From VXPW01 sp965115815 (GTDB lineage: Bacteria; Pseudomonadota; Alphaproteobacteria; TMED109), in assembly GCA_965115815.1 (NCBI GenBank), contig OZ220465.1, forward strand, positions 186,001 through 250,000: a stretch of DNA of 64,000 nt. The letters run 5' to 3'. Made by a program: the position numbers and the translations under genes. The notes beneath the pieces are model-generated. The model was not told the DNA's origin and made no database searches. It saw nothing but the letters and a program-made list of their open reading frames with translations. Below are positions 18,748 through 27,087 of the stretch, in pieces; within the stretch, counting starts at the first letter, position 1, and the number at the start of each line of letters is the position of its first letter.

Positions 18748-19068
18748 GTGACGTTTCGGTGCATGGGCGGGTCGTCCACGCACCGCTTGACAAGCGCCCG
18801 CCGATTCGCATGCTGTCGTCGAATCGTGGCTGCGGGAATCCCCATGGACCAGCGAATCATCGACCTGAAGTCGACCCCCTGTTCGGGCCGCTGCGAGCAC
18901 CTTCACTGGACGACAGCAAAGGGCGGCTCCAGGGTTGGGGCCGGCCTCGGGATGCTGGAGACCTTGGAGCGCCGCGGCGTCCTGACGCGCCCGCCGCCGG
19001 CGCGGCGCTACCGGACGATGCCCGAAGGCGAGCGGTTCGCTGTGCGGGCGGTGGAGGCGTCGGGATGA
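18748..19068 (+). CDS. IS66 accessory ORF (copy B, 106 residues, internal deletion)
   Basis: The homologue of 14043-14462, with the same start MTFRCMGGSS and end. It lacks 33 residues (99 nt) that in copy A include RRRRTRQPIAEVRETVGRCS. What remains keeps TTAKGGSRVGAGLGMLETLE and RRGVLTRPPPARRYR. Its TGA overlaps the transposase ATG (ATGA at 19065-19068), so coupling is likely. GGAGG precedes the start. The intact transposase in this copy may show that the deleted part is dispensable, but that is an inference. Confidence 0.6.
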   Translation: MTFRCMGGSSTHRLTSARRFACCRRIVAAGIPMDQRIIDLKSTPCSGRCEHLHWTTAKGGSRVGAGLGMLETLERRGVLTRPPPARRYRTMPEGERFAVRAVEASG

Positions 19069-20543
19069 CGAGCGTCGCCGGCACCTCCCTGCGCCAAGAG
19101 GTCGACGCCTTCCAGAAGCGGTTCCAGGATCTCCGCATGCAAGGCAAGGTCTCCCCGGAGTGCGAGGCGCTCGTCCGCGGCCTGCTGATGCTGCTACAGC
19201 TGCTGCTGGCCGTGCTCCTGGAGAAGGCCACGCGCAAGACGAGCCGGAACTCCGGTCTGCCGCCGTCCCAGACGGACAAGGACGAGAGCGCGCGGCGCAC
19301 CGGGAGCCACGGCAAGGGCCCGAAGCCGAACCCGCAGACGGGCGGTCACCGGCGCACGACCACCGTCCAGGAGACGATCACCGTCGATGCCTGCGACGCT
19401 TGCGGCGCCGACCTCGACGACGTCGACCCCGTCGATCGGGAGCGCCGCGTCCTCTACGACATCGTGTTCGAAGTCGTCGAGCGCCGCGTCGACGCCGAGA
19501 TCAAGGAATGCCCGAAGTGTCGGGCCCGGACCAAGGGCCGGTTCCCAGACCTCATGCCGGGTCCCGTGCAGTACGGTGTCCGCATCCAGGCCTTGGTCCT
19601 CAACCTGCTGATCGCCCAGATGCTGTCCCTGCGCCGTGCCGTCTCGCTCGTGCACGCGATCTCCGGCATCAAGCTCTCCGAGGCGACCTGTCTCGGCTAT
19701 GTCCGGCGCTTTCAGGATGCGCTCGCATCCTGGGAGGAGGTCGCCGTGGCCCATCTCCTGCAACGCCCGGCCTTGCATGTCGATGAGACCGGATTCCGGG
19801 TCGCCGGCAAGACCCAATGGCTCCATGTCGTCACCGACGGCACCCTGACCGTGAAGTTCCCGCACCGCAAGCGCGGTCGGGAGGCGATCGAAGAGATCGG
19901 CATCCTCCCGCGCTACCAGGGCGTCCTGGTCCACGACTGCTGGGCTGCGTACATGGGTTACGAGCAGTGCCGCCACCCGCGGTGCGGCAGCCACCTGCTG
20001 CGCGAACGGGCCTTCGTCGTCGAGTCCAACGGCTACCGCTGGGCGCGATGGATGAAGAGCCTGCTGCGCGAGGTCTGCCACAGGGTCAACCAGAGCGCAT
20101 CCAAGGCCTTGAACGAGACCGACCGCCGGGCCGTGCGCAAGCGCTACCGCACCCTCCTCACCCAAGGCGCCAAGGAGTTGCCCGATATCCCGCCGCGGAC
20201 GAAAGGAACCCGGGGACGCATCGCAAAGTCCGACGCCCACAACCTGCATGAACGTCTCGTGAAACACGAGACGTCCGTCCTCCGCTTCATGAAGGACCCC
20301 GACGTCAGCTTCACCAACAATGCCGGAGAACAGAAGATCCGAATGACCAAGGTCAAGATCAAAGTGTCCGGATGTTTCCGCACCATGCTCCACGCAACCG
20401 CATGGTGCCGAGGCTCCAGCTTCCTCACCTCCATGGAGGCACTCGGCTACAACCCTCTCGTCGCCATCCACATCGCCCTCAACGGAAAGGCCGCAGACAT
20501 CCTCAACGAGCACTATGGCCAACCCGACCCCAACAAGGGGTGA
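19065..20543 (+). CDS. IS66-family transposase (intact copy B)
   Basis: A 492-residue DDE transposase of the IS66 (TnpC) type. The N-terminal part has a coiled-coil-like stretch and NSGLPPSQTDKDE. A zinc-finger domain follows (CDACGADLDD, then CPKCRARTKG). The DDE core starts at HVDETGFRVAGKTQWLHVVT (first Asp), continues with VLVHDCWAAYMGYEQCRH (second Asp) and ends near SFTNNAGEQKIRMTKVKIK, then SGCFRT (Glu region). It ends shortly before the IS terminus. As far as I can read it is intact and could mobilise copy A in trans. Confidence 0.93.
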   Translation: MTSVAGTSLRQEVDAFQKRFQDLRMQGKVSPECEALVRGLLMLLQLLLAVLLEKATRKTSRNSGLPPSQTDKDESARRTGSHGKGPKPNPQTGGHRRTTTVQETITVDACDACGADLDDVDPVDRERRVLYDIVFEVVERRVDAEIKECPKCRARTKGRFPDLMPGPVQYGVRIQALVLNLLIAQMLSLRRAVSLVHAISGIKLSEATCLGYVRRFQDALASWEEVAVAHLLQRPALHVDETGFRVAGKTQWLHVVTDGTLTVKFPHRKRGREAIEEIGILPRYQGVLVHDCWAAYMGYEQCRHPRCGSHLLRERAFVVESNGYRWARWMKSLLREVCHRVNQSASKALNETDRRAVRKRYRTLLTQGAKELPDIPPRTKGTRGRIAKSDAHNLHERLVKHETSVLRFMKDPDVSFTNNAGEQKIRMTKVKIKVSGCFRTMLHATAWCRGSSFLTSMEALGYNPLVAIHIALNGKAADILNEHYGQPDPNKG

Positions 20544-20551
20544 GTAGTTAC

Positions 20552-21272
20552 CCAAACCCCTACCATGGGTGGCTTTTCGGCAATGGTAACTTATGCGCCC
20601 AACATAGGATCTAACCAGTACACCAGCCTTAAAACCGCAGACTCTTCGAATAGTGCGGAGGAATATATTGCAGTCGCAGCCAAATTCGAAAGCAACCTGG
20701 GCGGTATAGGGATTGATTTGGGAGCGTCCTTTCAGACGACCAAAGACGACCGAATCGATTCCAAGTCCGCGGCCGGAATCGTGTCGTTCGGTGGTGCCAG
20801 TCTCGGTGCGTCCTGGTACGACAATGGCGACCCGAGTTTGAAGGATCTCTCCTTGACCACTGCCGACACGGTAAGTACAATAAGTACAATTGTGGGCAAT
20901 ATAACGGCAGGTCGCTTTCCCTTCGACACCGACGACGAACGCGCACTAATCACGGTCACCAAGAACAGAAGCGGAACTAGCGGATTCAACATTGGTGCCA
21001 AGTACCGGCTTGGCGCCATCACTCCCGGCATAACCTACAGTTCAATGGAGCTCGATCTCAAGAACCTTGCACTTTCCGACTCCGCAATGATCAGCGGCAA
21101 AAGCGAGGCCAAGGCGTTGGTTGCGGGCGTGAACTACGCGGTCGGCGGAGGATTGAGCGTATTCGTCGAGTACATGAAGATCGACGGAAAGATCAGTGTG
21201 TCGGGCGCAATCGACGACTCCACCGATGCCGACGAGTCCTTGTTTATGTCTGGAATCATTGTGAGCTTCTAG
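20552..21272 (+). pseudogene. porin pseudogene, C-terminal part
   Basis: Continues the reading interrupted at 18279. In order: GGFSAMVTYAPNIGSNQ, IAVAAKFESNLGGIGIDLGA, a SWYDNGD block, GAKYRLGAITPGITYSSMEL, ALVAGVNYAVGGGLSVFVEY and the terminal strand SGIIVSF ending in Phe, as outer-membrane beta-barrels do. The C-terminal half differs from the intact paralogue by an inserted loop around NITAGRFPFDTDDE. Without the missing signal peptide it cannot be exported. Confidence 0.88.
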
Positions 21273-22127
21273 ATTTTGATGATTCCCGTCGTTCCCAGAT
21301 GACGAGGAGGGTCGGGAAGCGTCAACTCCTTGGGCACACGTGTATTTTCCGTTATCCTGGTCCGTGCCGGCTTCCGAGCCGGTACGGACCAGCACGGAAT
21401 ATCCTGGGGCTCACCGGGGGAAACACGTGAACCGTTGGAAGATGCGTACAGAAGAGTGGAGTGGTACTTCCCGGTGGAAGGAGCGCGTCGAAAATTGGGG
21501 GCGTCCATCTTCGGATGGGAGATTGGCACCCCTTGGAATTGTCGTTCTTATCGAGTTTTGCAGCATGCCCGGAGCCGCTGTGGGTGGTGGTGACGCCAAT
21601 GGGATGGACGGTTGGGACAAGGTTTCGCAGCCGGGCGACACGCCAGTACTGGCCTTCAATCCCAAGTCTCCTTCTTTTGTCATGTTTCGTCCGTTGAGGG
21701 GGTGTTGTAGGCAGACCTGGAGATCCGTCCGGGAGCGGATTTCGTTGTCGATATGCCGGTTCCGACCTCGAGAAGGCGCCACCCACTTCAAGAACGGCCA
21801 CTCTACCGCGGTTGTCCGCCACCGATCGCGACAAAAAGAATGTTCCTGTGTTCGATCCGGTGTTCCACTTGCTGGGTCCCGGGTGGCTGGTGACAGACGC
21901 GCATGTCGATCTCGCGCCCGTGGGCGTGGCTTTTCCGAAGCTCCACGTTCCCGAGCCGTTCTGGTTTCCTGCTGAATCCCTCGCAGTAGGCCGTGATTCG
22001 CAGATCCCGGGAGGCCTTGGGAAAATCGTTATTCCGCTCCATGCGACGCCACCAACCTCGGATGCCGCTATCCCGTGTGACGATAAAACCCGTAATCCCG
22101 AACGGTCTTGTCGGCTCGAGTTCGGAC
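21273..22127. other. intergenic stretch between the two porin loci, with a dispersed repeat
   Basis: No gene was recognised on either strand. About 21711-21846 is similar to 57737-57865 (shared blocks around TTGTCGAT.TGCCGGTTCC and CTTCAAGAACGGC.ACTCT), both ending in AATGTTCC. The long minus-strand open frame here is not supported by any family signature. Confidence 0.5.
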
Positions 22128-22158
22128 AAAAAAAGGCGGCGGCCCGAAGGCCGCCGCC
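22128..22158 (-). terminator. rho-independent terminator of the porin gene
   Basis: On the minus strand GGCGGCGGCC-TTCG-GGCCGCCGCC forms a 10-bp GC stem with a UUCG tetraloop, followed by a run of seven T. It lies about 50 bp past the porin stop codon. Confidence 0.92.
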
Positions 22159-22209
22159 GATCAAGGAAACCGCTCGCCGGTCAGGCAACGGCGTTCGAGC
22201 CTGCACGCA

Positions 22210-23295
22210 TCAGAAGGACACAATGATCCCACCCATCACGAGTGAATCATCATCCTTGCCCATTCCGTCCGCACCAGTCCCTTCCTCTTCGAGACTCATG
22301 TATTCGACGAAGACGCTTAGGCCGCCGCCGACCGCATAGTTTGCACCGACGACCAGTGCTGTCTCTTCTTCTTTGGTTCCGTCCATTTCCTGCGCACTGT
22401 ACGCTATGGCAGGCGTAATGGACCCCAATGCGTACTTGGCGGCCACCGTGTAGCCGCTGTAGTCGCCGTCGCCGTTGTCGAACCAAGCCGCGCCGAGGGT
22501 CCCACCGCCCAAGCCAACGGTGCCGGCAACCGACTGGGAGTCAATCTCGTTCCCCATGGTATCATCGTCCGATGTCTGCCAAGACGCGCCAAGAGCCAAG
22601 TCGACACCGCCCATGTCCGCTGCGAACTTGGCGGCGGCAGCCACATAGTCGGGCTTGTTCTCCCCTCCATCCGTCGCGTTCTTGATCGTGGTTCCTTGGT
22701 TGACACCCATGTTCGGAGCGTACGTGACCATCGCGGAGAATCCGCTTATGGTCGGGGTGGCGTAGGAAATGGCCTCGGAAGTTCCGCAGTAATTCGATTC
22801 CGTGAACACGGAGTTGCCGGTCTCGAAGGCCGTGAAGAGAGTGTACCAAGTCGCATTTGTGCCACCTGGAACGAATGCGATGGGCCGAGGCAGCATCGCA
22901 CAGCTTGCGGCCGCGTGTGCGCCGACGCTCACGGTACCGAATCCGCCGCCCACGGTGACGAAGAGGACATCGGGCGCGTAGGCCGTGACGTTCTCAGGGT
23001 CAGAGCCTCCGGTTCCCCGCTGGTTGACCTGATACTGAATCTTTGCGCCGACTTCCAAGCCGTTGTCGAGCGTCTTGCTGTAGTCCAGATTGATTCGGCT
23101 GAACAGGCCCCGTGAAAGGCCGTCGTAGTCCGAGTCGTCCGACGATCCGCCGATCACTTCCACGACGCCGCCCACCGTGACCCCGCCTGCCTCCGCTTCG
23201 TGCATGTCCGCGTGCGCGGTTCCCGCGAACGCGACTGATCCGGTCAGTGCGAGCCCAAGGCCCGAAACTGCCATGCGACGAAGAATCTGTGTCAT
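22210..23295 (-). CDS. outer-membrane porin (general diffusion type)
   Basis: A 361-residue beta-barrel. The signal peptide is MTQILRRMAVSGLGLALTGS with cleavage near AFAGTAHA. The mature part begins with VTVGGVVEVIGGSS and alternates hydrophobic strands with acidic loops. It ends ALVVGANYAVGGGLSVFVEY and VMGGIIVSF, with the C-terminal Phe recognised by the BAM complex. AGGAGA precedes the ATG at a normal distance, and the gene ends in a strong terminator, so it is probably a highly expressed monocistronic gene. The paralogue 1 kb away on the other strand is a pseudogene, so this copy may now be the only functional one of the pair. Confidence 0.9.
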   Translation of the reverse strand: MTQILRRMAVSGLGLALTGSVAFAGTAHADMHEAEAGGVTVGGVVEVIGGSSDDSDYDGLSRGLFSRINLDYSKTLDNGLEVGAKIQYQVNQRGTGGSDPENVTAYAPDVLFVTVGGGFGTVSVGAHAAASCAMLPRPIAFVPGGTNATWYTLFTAFETGNSVFTESNYCGTSEAISYATPTISGFSAMVTYAPNMGVNQGTTIKNATDGGENKPDYVAAAAKFAADMGGVDLALGASWQTSDDDTMGNEIDSQSVAGTVGLGGGTLGAAWFDNGDGDYSGYTVAAKYALGSITPAIAYSAQEMDGTKEEETALVVGANYAVGGGLSVFVEYMSLEEEGTGADGMGKDDDSLVMGGIIVSF

Positions 23296-24183
23296 GAGAA
23301 TGGTCTCCTGTGGATATCGCAAGGCCGTCCACGGCCCCGCCAAACCGAACTCAAGGGGATACGCAATCCGCTTGGAACCCGGTTGCTGCAAACAATCTGA
23401 GTCGACAATGCCCGTTGGTCTCGTGCGGTCGCTGCACACAGACAGCCGGGCCCGCCGAACCGAGAACGGGACGATACCCCGGTCCGGCGGGAATCCAAGG
23501 CCTGTTGCGGACCTCAGAAGCACCCCGGTCATTTTGGTGACATATTTGCAACACTGCGTAGCCCGGGATCCGTGGGTGGGGGTGTCGGGTGTGACGGTAA
23601 AACTCCGAACGGAGTCGAGATCGGGCGAGGTTGCCCTGCACACCACCATCGCCTGAAACGCCAGCGTCACAAGGGACGGGAGCCGTCGCGGCGATTGAGC
23701 GAGACGACCGGTCCGCGATCTTCGGGCGCGTTCCGCGTTGTCGTCCGGTCGCAGAGGTAACAGAACGCGGCGCGGCGTGCAAACGGCGGAGGGCAGTCTT
23801 CACACATGGCGCACCGGAGCCGGCGGCGTTACCTCGGCGACACGGGCGCCGCCGCACATGTTCCGCGGAGCCGAAGGACGCCGCGCACATGTTACCGTGA
23901 TACAAGCGTGCTCGACGAAAGCGGGGCTGTTCAGGGTGATCGCGTGCTGCTCACACATTACCGCAGACGCAGACGGGGATGGCGCACCCGTTACCGCGGC
24001 GTCGGCCGCGCGGGTGCGGTGACGGTTGCGATAGCCGTTGCGATCGGAGGCGCCGACGGCGGCGCCTGCAGGACTGCGGGCAGCGGTGCGAAGCACGGTG
24101 TCGTGCCGGTCCGGCAGCAGCGCCGGCAGTGGGTGGGTCAGCAGTGCCGGCGGCACTGCGCCGGGCTCGGCGCAGCCCGCGAT

Positions 24184-24207
24184 GCACCCATGCGAAGCAT
24201 GGTGCAG
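24184..24207. repeat. hairpin TGCACC..ATGC-GAA-GCAT..GGTGCA
   Basis: Inverted repeat with arms TGCACCcATGC and GCATgGTGCA around a GAA loop. It is the first of three hairpins spaced about 40-60 bp apart downstream of the DUF2493 gene. It may act in termination or mRNA protection, but there is no T tract. Confidence 0.5.
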
Positions 24208-24225
24208 CGGCGCGTGACGCGGCAG

Positions 24226-24245
24226 CCCCGGATCGCAGTCCGGGG
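24226..24245. repeat. hairpin CCCCGGA-loop-TCCGGGG, copy 1
   Basis: A perfect 7-bp stem with loop TCGCAG, followed by CAGGC. It is nearly identical to 24283-24302, so this is a repeated stem-loop unit. Confidence 0.65.
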
Positions 24246-24282
24246 CAGGCGCCGCAACGGCGAGCGGCGAGCGACAGCGAGA

Positions 24283-24302
24283 CCCCGGACCGCAGTCCGG
24301 GG
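24283..24302. repeat. hairpin CCCCGGA-loop-TCCGGGG, copy 2
   Basis: The same stem as copy 1, with loop CCGCAG and the same CAGGC after it. Confidence 0.65.
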
Positions 24303-24428
24303 CAGGCTCCGCACGAACGCGGCGCGAAGCGCGCGCGAGGCGTAGCTGCCGCGCGACGGGTGTGCGCATACGGAAACGGACCGCGCCGCCGCCGGAGCGG
24401 AGACGACGCGGCCCGTGGGTGCTGCGTG

Positions 24429-25346
24429 TCAGGCGGGGCAGCGCATGACCGGGATGCCGAGGCTGCGGGCCTTGTCGACGAGGTTCTCGGTGATGCCGGA
24501 GCCGGGGAAGGCGATGACGCCCTTGGGCAGGAGGTTGAGCAGTTCGTCGTTGCGGCGGAAGGGTGCGGCGCGACCGTGGCGGTCCCAGTCGGGCTTGCAG
24601 ACGACCTGGTGGACGCCGTTGCGCTCGGCCCAGCTGGCGGCGATCTTCTCGACGCCGGGGCCGCCGCCGTGGACGAGCACCATGTCGGCATACTTGGCGC
24701 GGACCTTGTCGAGGCGCTTGATGACGGCCGCCGGGTTTGCGATGTCCTTTCCGCCTGCGATGGCGACGAGGGTTCCCTGGGGCAGGTGAGCCTGTGTCTT
24801 GCGGTCCTTTCGGGCGCGGACGAAGTCGCGGGCGTCGATGGCTGCGGAGGTCAGATGTCCGGTCTGGCTGGCGTGGCTGCCGCGCCGGGGCCGCCAAGTG
24901 TCGCCGGTGACGGTGCGGTAGGCTTCGGCGGCTTTGTTGCGCAAGGTCTCGAAGGCGTCGCGGCGGTCGCCGAGGTTCTGCGCGCGGTCTGTCGTGAGTT
25001 CCAGTTCCAGGGACCTGATCTCGGAGCCGTCCTGGGTGCGCTGGAGGTCCTGGAGTTCGGGGGTGAGCTTGTCGACGCTGCGGTCGAGGCGCTGCGTCTG
25101 GGCGTGGAGCATGTTGACGAAGCCCCACAGCAGGCTTTCGCGTTCGTCTGCCATCTGGTATCCATCGGGCGCGACGCCCTGGCTGAGGATGCGGAAGGCT
25201 TCGTTGACGGCGGCGATGGCATCGTCCTGGTCCCAGATCTCTCGGGTGTCGAACTCGTCGCGCTCGGGGGTTGCGCCGAAGAGTGCGGCGTTGTCGCAGA
25301 CGATCGCGGTTGCGGACTGCGCTGCGGTCTCGATATCGAAGGTCAT
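24429..25346 (-). CDS. DUF2493 (SLOG/YspA-like) protein
   Basis: 305 residues. The N-terminal two thirds form a helical region (for example SLLWGFVNMLHAQTQRLD). The C-terminal part is the SLOG-type domain of DUF2493: TLVAIAGGKDIANPAAVIKR, then DMVLVHGGGPGVEKIAASWA and KGVIAFPGSGITENLVDKAR. The domain binds nucleotides or nucleotide-like ligands. This architecture is common on alphaproteobacterial plasmids and integrative elements, where its function is unknown. AAAGGAAA precedes the ATG. It is the last gene of a co-directional cargo cluster with the SSB and zinc-ribbon genes. Confidence 0.85.
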   Translation of the reverse strand: MTFDIETAAQSATAIVCDNAALFGATPERDEFDTREIWDQDDAIAAVNEAFRILSQGVAPDGYQMADERESLLWGFVNMLHAQTQRLDRSVDKLTPELQDLQRTQDGSEIRSLELELTTDRAQNLGDRRDAFETLRNKAAEAYRTVTGDTWRPRRGSHASQTGHLTSAAIDARDFVRARKDRKTQAHLPQGTLVAIAGGKDIANPAAVIKRLDKVRAKYADMVLVHGGGPGVEKIAASWAERNGVHQVVCKPDWDRHGRAAPFRRNDELLNLLPKGVIAFPGSGITENLVDKARSLGIPVMRCPA

Positions 25347-25718
25347 GTCGTTTTCCTTTCGGTTTCACGTTCGGGGCCGATCCCCGTTGTGATGTCCTGT
25401 CGGGGCACGCGCGCGCAGCAGAAGCACCCGGGCGTAGAAGCTCCTGGGCGGAGTGGTGCGGAAAGTCGGCGATGGTGCGGAAGATCGCCCTGCGATCTTC
25501 ACGGTCGTCGACTTTCACGGTCCGCCCTTGGAGCTTCTTGCCCGGGCCGCAGGGAGCGGAGCGACCGGAGGACCCCGCAGGGGTTGCTGTCGCGAGCACG
25601 TGTGACACGATTGGAGATCACAGCGGGGTGGCGTATTTCTCTCGCCCTGCACGGACCCCATCGTCGTTTCGGCCCGGCACGGCGCCGGGAAGGATTTCCG
25701 GTCCTGCCCGCCTTTGCG
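25347..25718. other. intergenic region of the cargo cluster with a hairpin
   Basis: No gene was recognised between the DUF2493 gene and the small 75-residue gene. It contains a 9-bp perfect stem, GAAGATCGC-CCT-GCGATCTTC, at 25480-25500. Confidence 0.5.
25480..25500. repeat. 9-bp hairpin GAAGATCGC-CCT-GCGATCTTC
   Basis: A perfect inverted repeat about 130 bp upstream of the DUF2493 start codon. It could be an operator or a processing or termination structure; there is no T tract. Confidence 0.6.
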
Positions 25719-25946
25719 TCAGTTCCACAGGGGATGGGAGTCGACCCGCTGCCGGGCGGTCTCGCGGATGCGGGTGCGGTCGTGGAGATACATTGGCCCG
25801 CGCGGGTCCTCGTCGAGATGTATGGCGAACACCCTGTGCCCCGGCCGGGTGCTGTCGTCGAAGGCGTGGACGTCTCCGACATGGTCGCCGTCCCGGTAGA
25901 TGCGGGATTCGTCGGGGGCGATGCGGCGGAAGGAGATGGTGCTCAT
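25719..25946 (-). CDS. small hypothetical protein (75 residues)
   Basis: Begins MSTISFRRIAPDESRIYRDG, with GGAGA seven bases upstream of the ATG, and ends QRVDSHPLWN. It has a regular mix of charged and hydrophobic residues (DHVGDVHAFDDSTRPGHRVF) and looks like a compact beta-rich cargo protein. I do not recognise the family. Because of the SSB frameshift, the SSB frame runs in phase into this gene with no stop between. Confidence 0.6.
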   Translation of the reverse strand: MSTISFRRIAPDESRIYRDGDHVGDVHAFDDSTRPGHRVFAIHLDEDPRGPMYLHDRTRIRETARQRVDSHPLWN

Positions 25947-26127
25947 CGGGTTCTCCGGGTAGCGTGACGGGTGCGCGAGCGGGCTCCCTCTCCTCCTCGC
26001 GCGGTTCACCCGCTTTCCAGCCTCGCTCCCACTCCGTATGCGCCGCGGCGAGACTCGAACCTGCCTGCATGAAGAAAGGGCCGACGCGTGAGGCGCCGGC
26101 CCTGTGGGGAGGGAAGAACGGGAAGCT

Positions 26128-26585
26128 CTAGAACGGGATCTGATCCCCGTCCATCGGGTCGCCGCCGGCCGGCACGGGCCGGCGTCGCTCGTCGCGTCCG
26201 GACCGGGCTGCATCCGCCCGGCATTGCCGTTCGCCTTGTCGAGGAACTGGACGCGCCCGCCGGGCACGAGCAGGATCTCGGTCGAGAAGCGGTCCGAGGC
26301 CTCGCCCGGCTTCGACCAGCGCCGGGTCTGGAGCTTGCCGTCGATGTAGACCAGCCGGCCCTTCGTGGCGTGCCTGGCGAGCATGTCGATCAGCCCGTCC
26401 TGGAAGGTCACGACCCGGTGCCACTCGGTCCTGTCGATCCGCTCGCCGCTGCCGTTCCGGTCGATGTAGCTCTCGTCGGTGGCAACGCTCAGATTGGCCA
26501 CGCGGCCGCCGTTCTGCAGGTGGTTGATGGTGACGTCCGCGCCGAGGCGGCCGATGATCTGCGCCTTGTTCAGTCCGAAGCTCAT
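26128..26585 (-). pseudogene. ssb: single-stranded DNA-binding protein, frameshifted at the C-terminal tail
   Basis: The OB-fold is complete: MSFGLNKAQIIGRLGADV, then NLSVATDESYIDRNGSGE, RTEWHRVVTFQDGLIDMLAR and LVYIDGKLQTRRWS. The acidic tail that recruits partner proteins, MDGDQIPF followed by TAG, is present at 26128-26151 but in a different frame from the OB-fold. The shift falls in the GC-rich linker around 26170-26240. As written, the OB-fold frame continues without a stop into the next gene. Either the tail is lost or there is a sequencing indel. It is probably the island's own SSB rather than the chromosomal one. AAGGAG precedes the start. Confidence 0.8.
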
Positions 26586-26689
26586 TGCGATACTCCTTCA
26601 GGTTCGCGTTGATGACGATGGGTTGCGAACGACCGGGGCCGGGGTCACTCCCCCGAACCCCCGCCCGTTCAATCTCTTCAGGCCCTCCT

Positions 26690-26896
26690 CTACCCCTGAC
26701 CGCCCGGAGAGAACGACGCCGCCGGTTCCGGGAAGAGGCTCGCGAAGCCGTGTTCCGGACAGGCCGCGCCCCGGTCGGGACAGCGGATGGCGCGCTCGTC
26801 CCCGGCGATCTCGCGGACGGTGCGACGGTCGACGCCGAGTTCGGCGAGCAGGTCGCAGCCGAGCGGAAGGTCGAGGGGTGTATCGGGATGGAACAT
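26690..26896 (-). CDS. small hypothetical protein (68 residues)
   Basis: Begins MFHPDTPLDLPLGCDLLAEL, then GVDRRTVREIAGDERAIRCP and a Cys-containing segment PDRGAACPEHGF. AAGGAGA lies eleven bases upstream. It has a position and strand consistent with the SSB/zinc-ribbon cluster. The pattern CP..GAACP may bind a metal. Family not recognised. Confidence 0.55.
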   Translation of the reverse strand: MFHPDTPLDLPLGCDLLAELGVDRRTVREIAGDERAIRCPDRGAACPEHGFASLFPEPAASFSPGGQG

Positions 26897-27087
26897 GGGC
26901 GGGGTCTCCTTTGCCGTTGCCCTGCCCGGCGACCTGTGCCGGACATCGATCCGGCATCGGCGGGGAGTCCTCTCCTCCGCCCTGCCGGACACTCGCCCGG
27001 CAGGCGCTTCACCCCTCTCCACGACACAGGGACGGCGCGGCGGATCGCGGCCAGGCGAGCGCCGCCATCGCCGCCCGGGACAGCATG

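Larger units (their letters stand above)
18280..20551. mobile_element. IS66-family element copy B
   Basis: A 2272-bp element with ends GTATCTACTCACC and, as complement of the right end, GTAACTACTCACC. It is flanked by the 8-bp duplication CCAAACCC (18272-18279 and 20552-20559). It encodes the accessory ORF and an intact transposase on the plus strand. It splits a porin gene, and removal restores SISYQTPTMGGFSAMV across the junction. Confidence 0.93.
23296..24428. other. 1.1-kb intergenic region with stem-loops
   Basis: Upstream of the porin on one side and downstream of the DUF2493 gene on the other. No gene was recognised. From about 24184 the DNA contains several perfect hairpins (listed separately) embedded in very GC-rich, repetitive sequence. 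Confidence 0.5.

Noticed and set aside
21352..22206. A 284-codon minus-strand open frame beside the porin
   Set aside because: It crosses the porin terminator hairpin and a dispersed repeat, has no family resemblance and poor composition.
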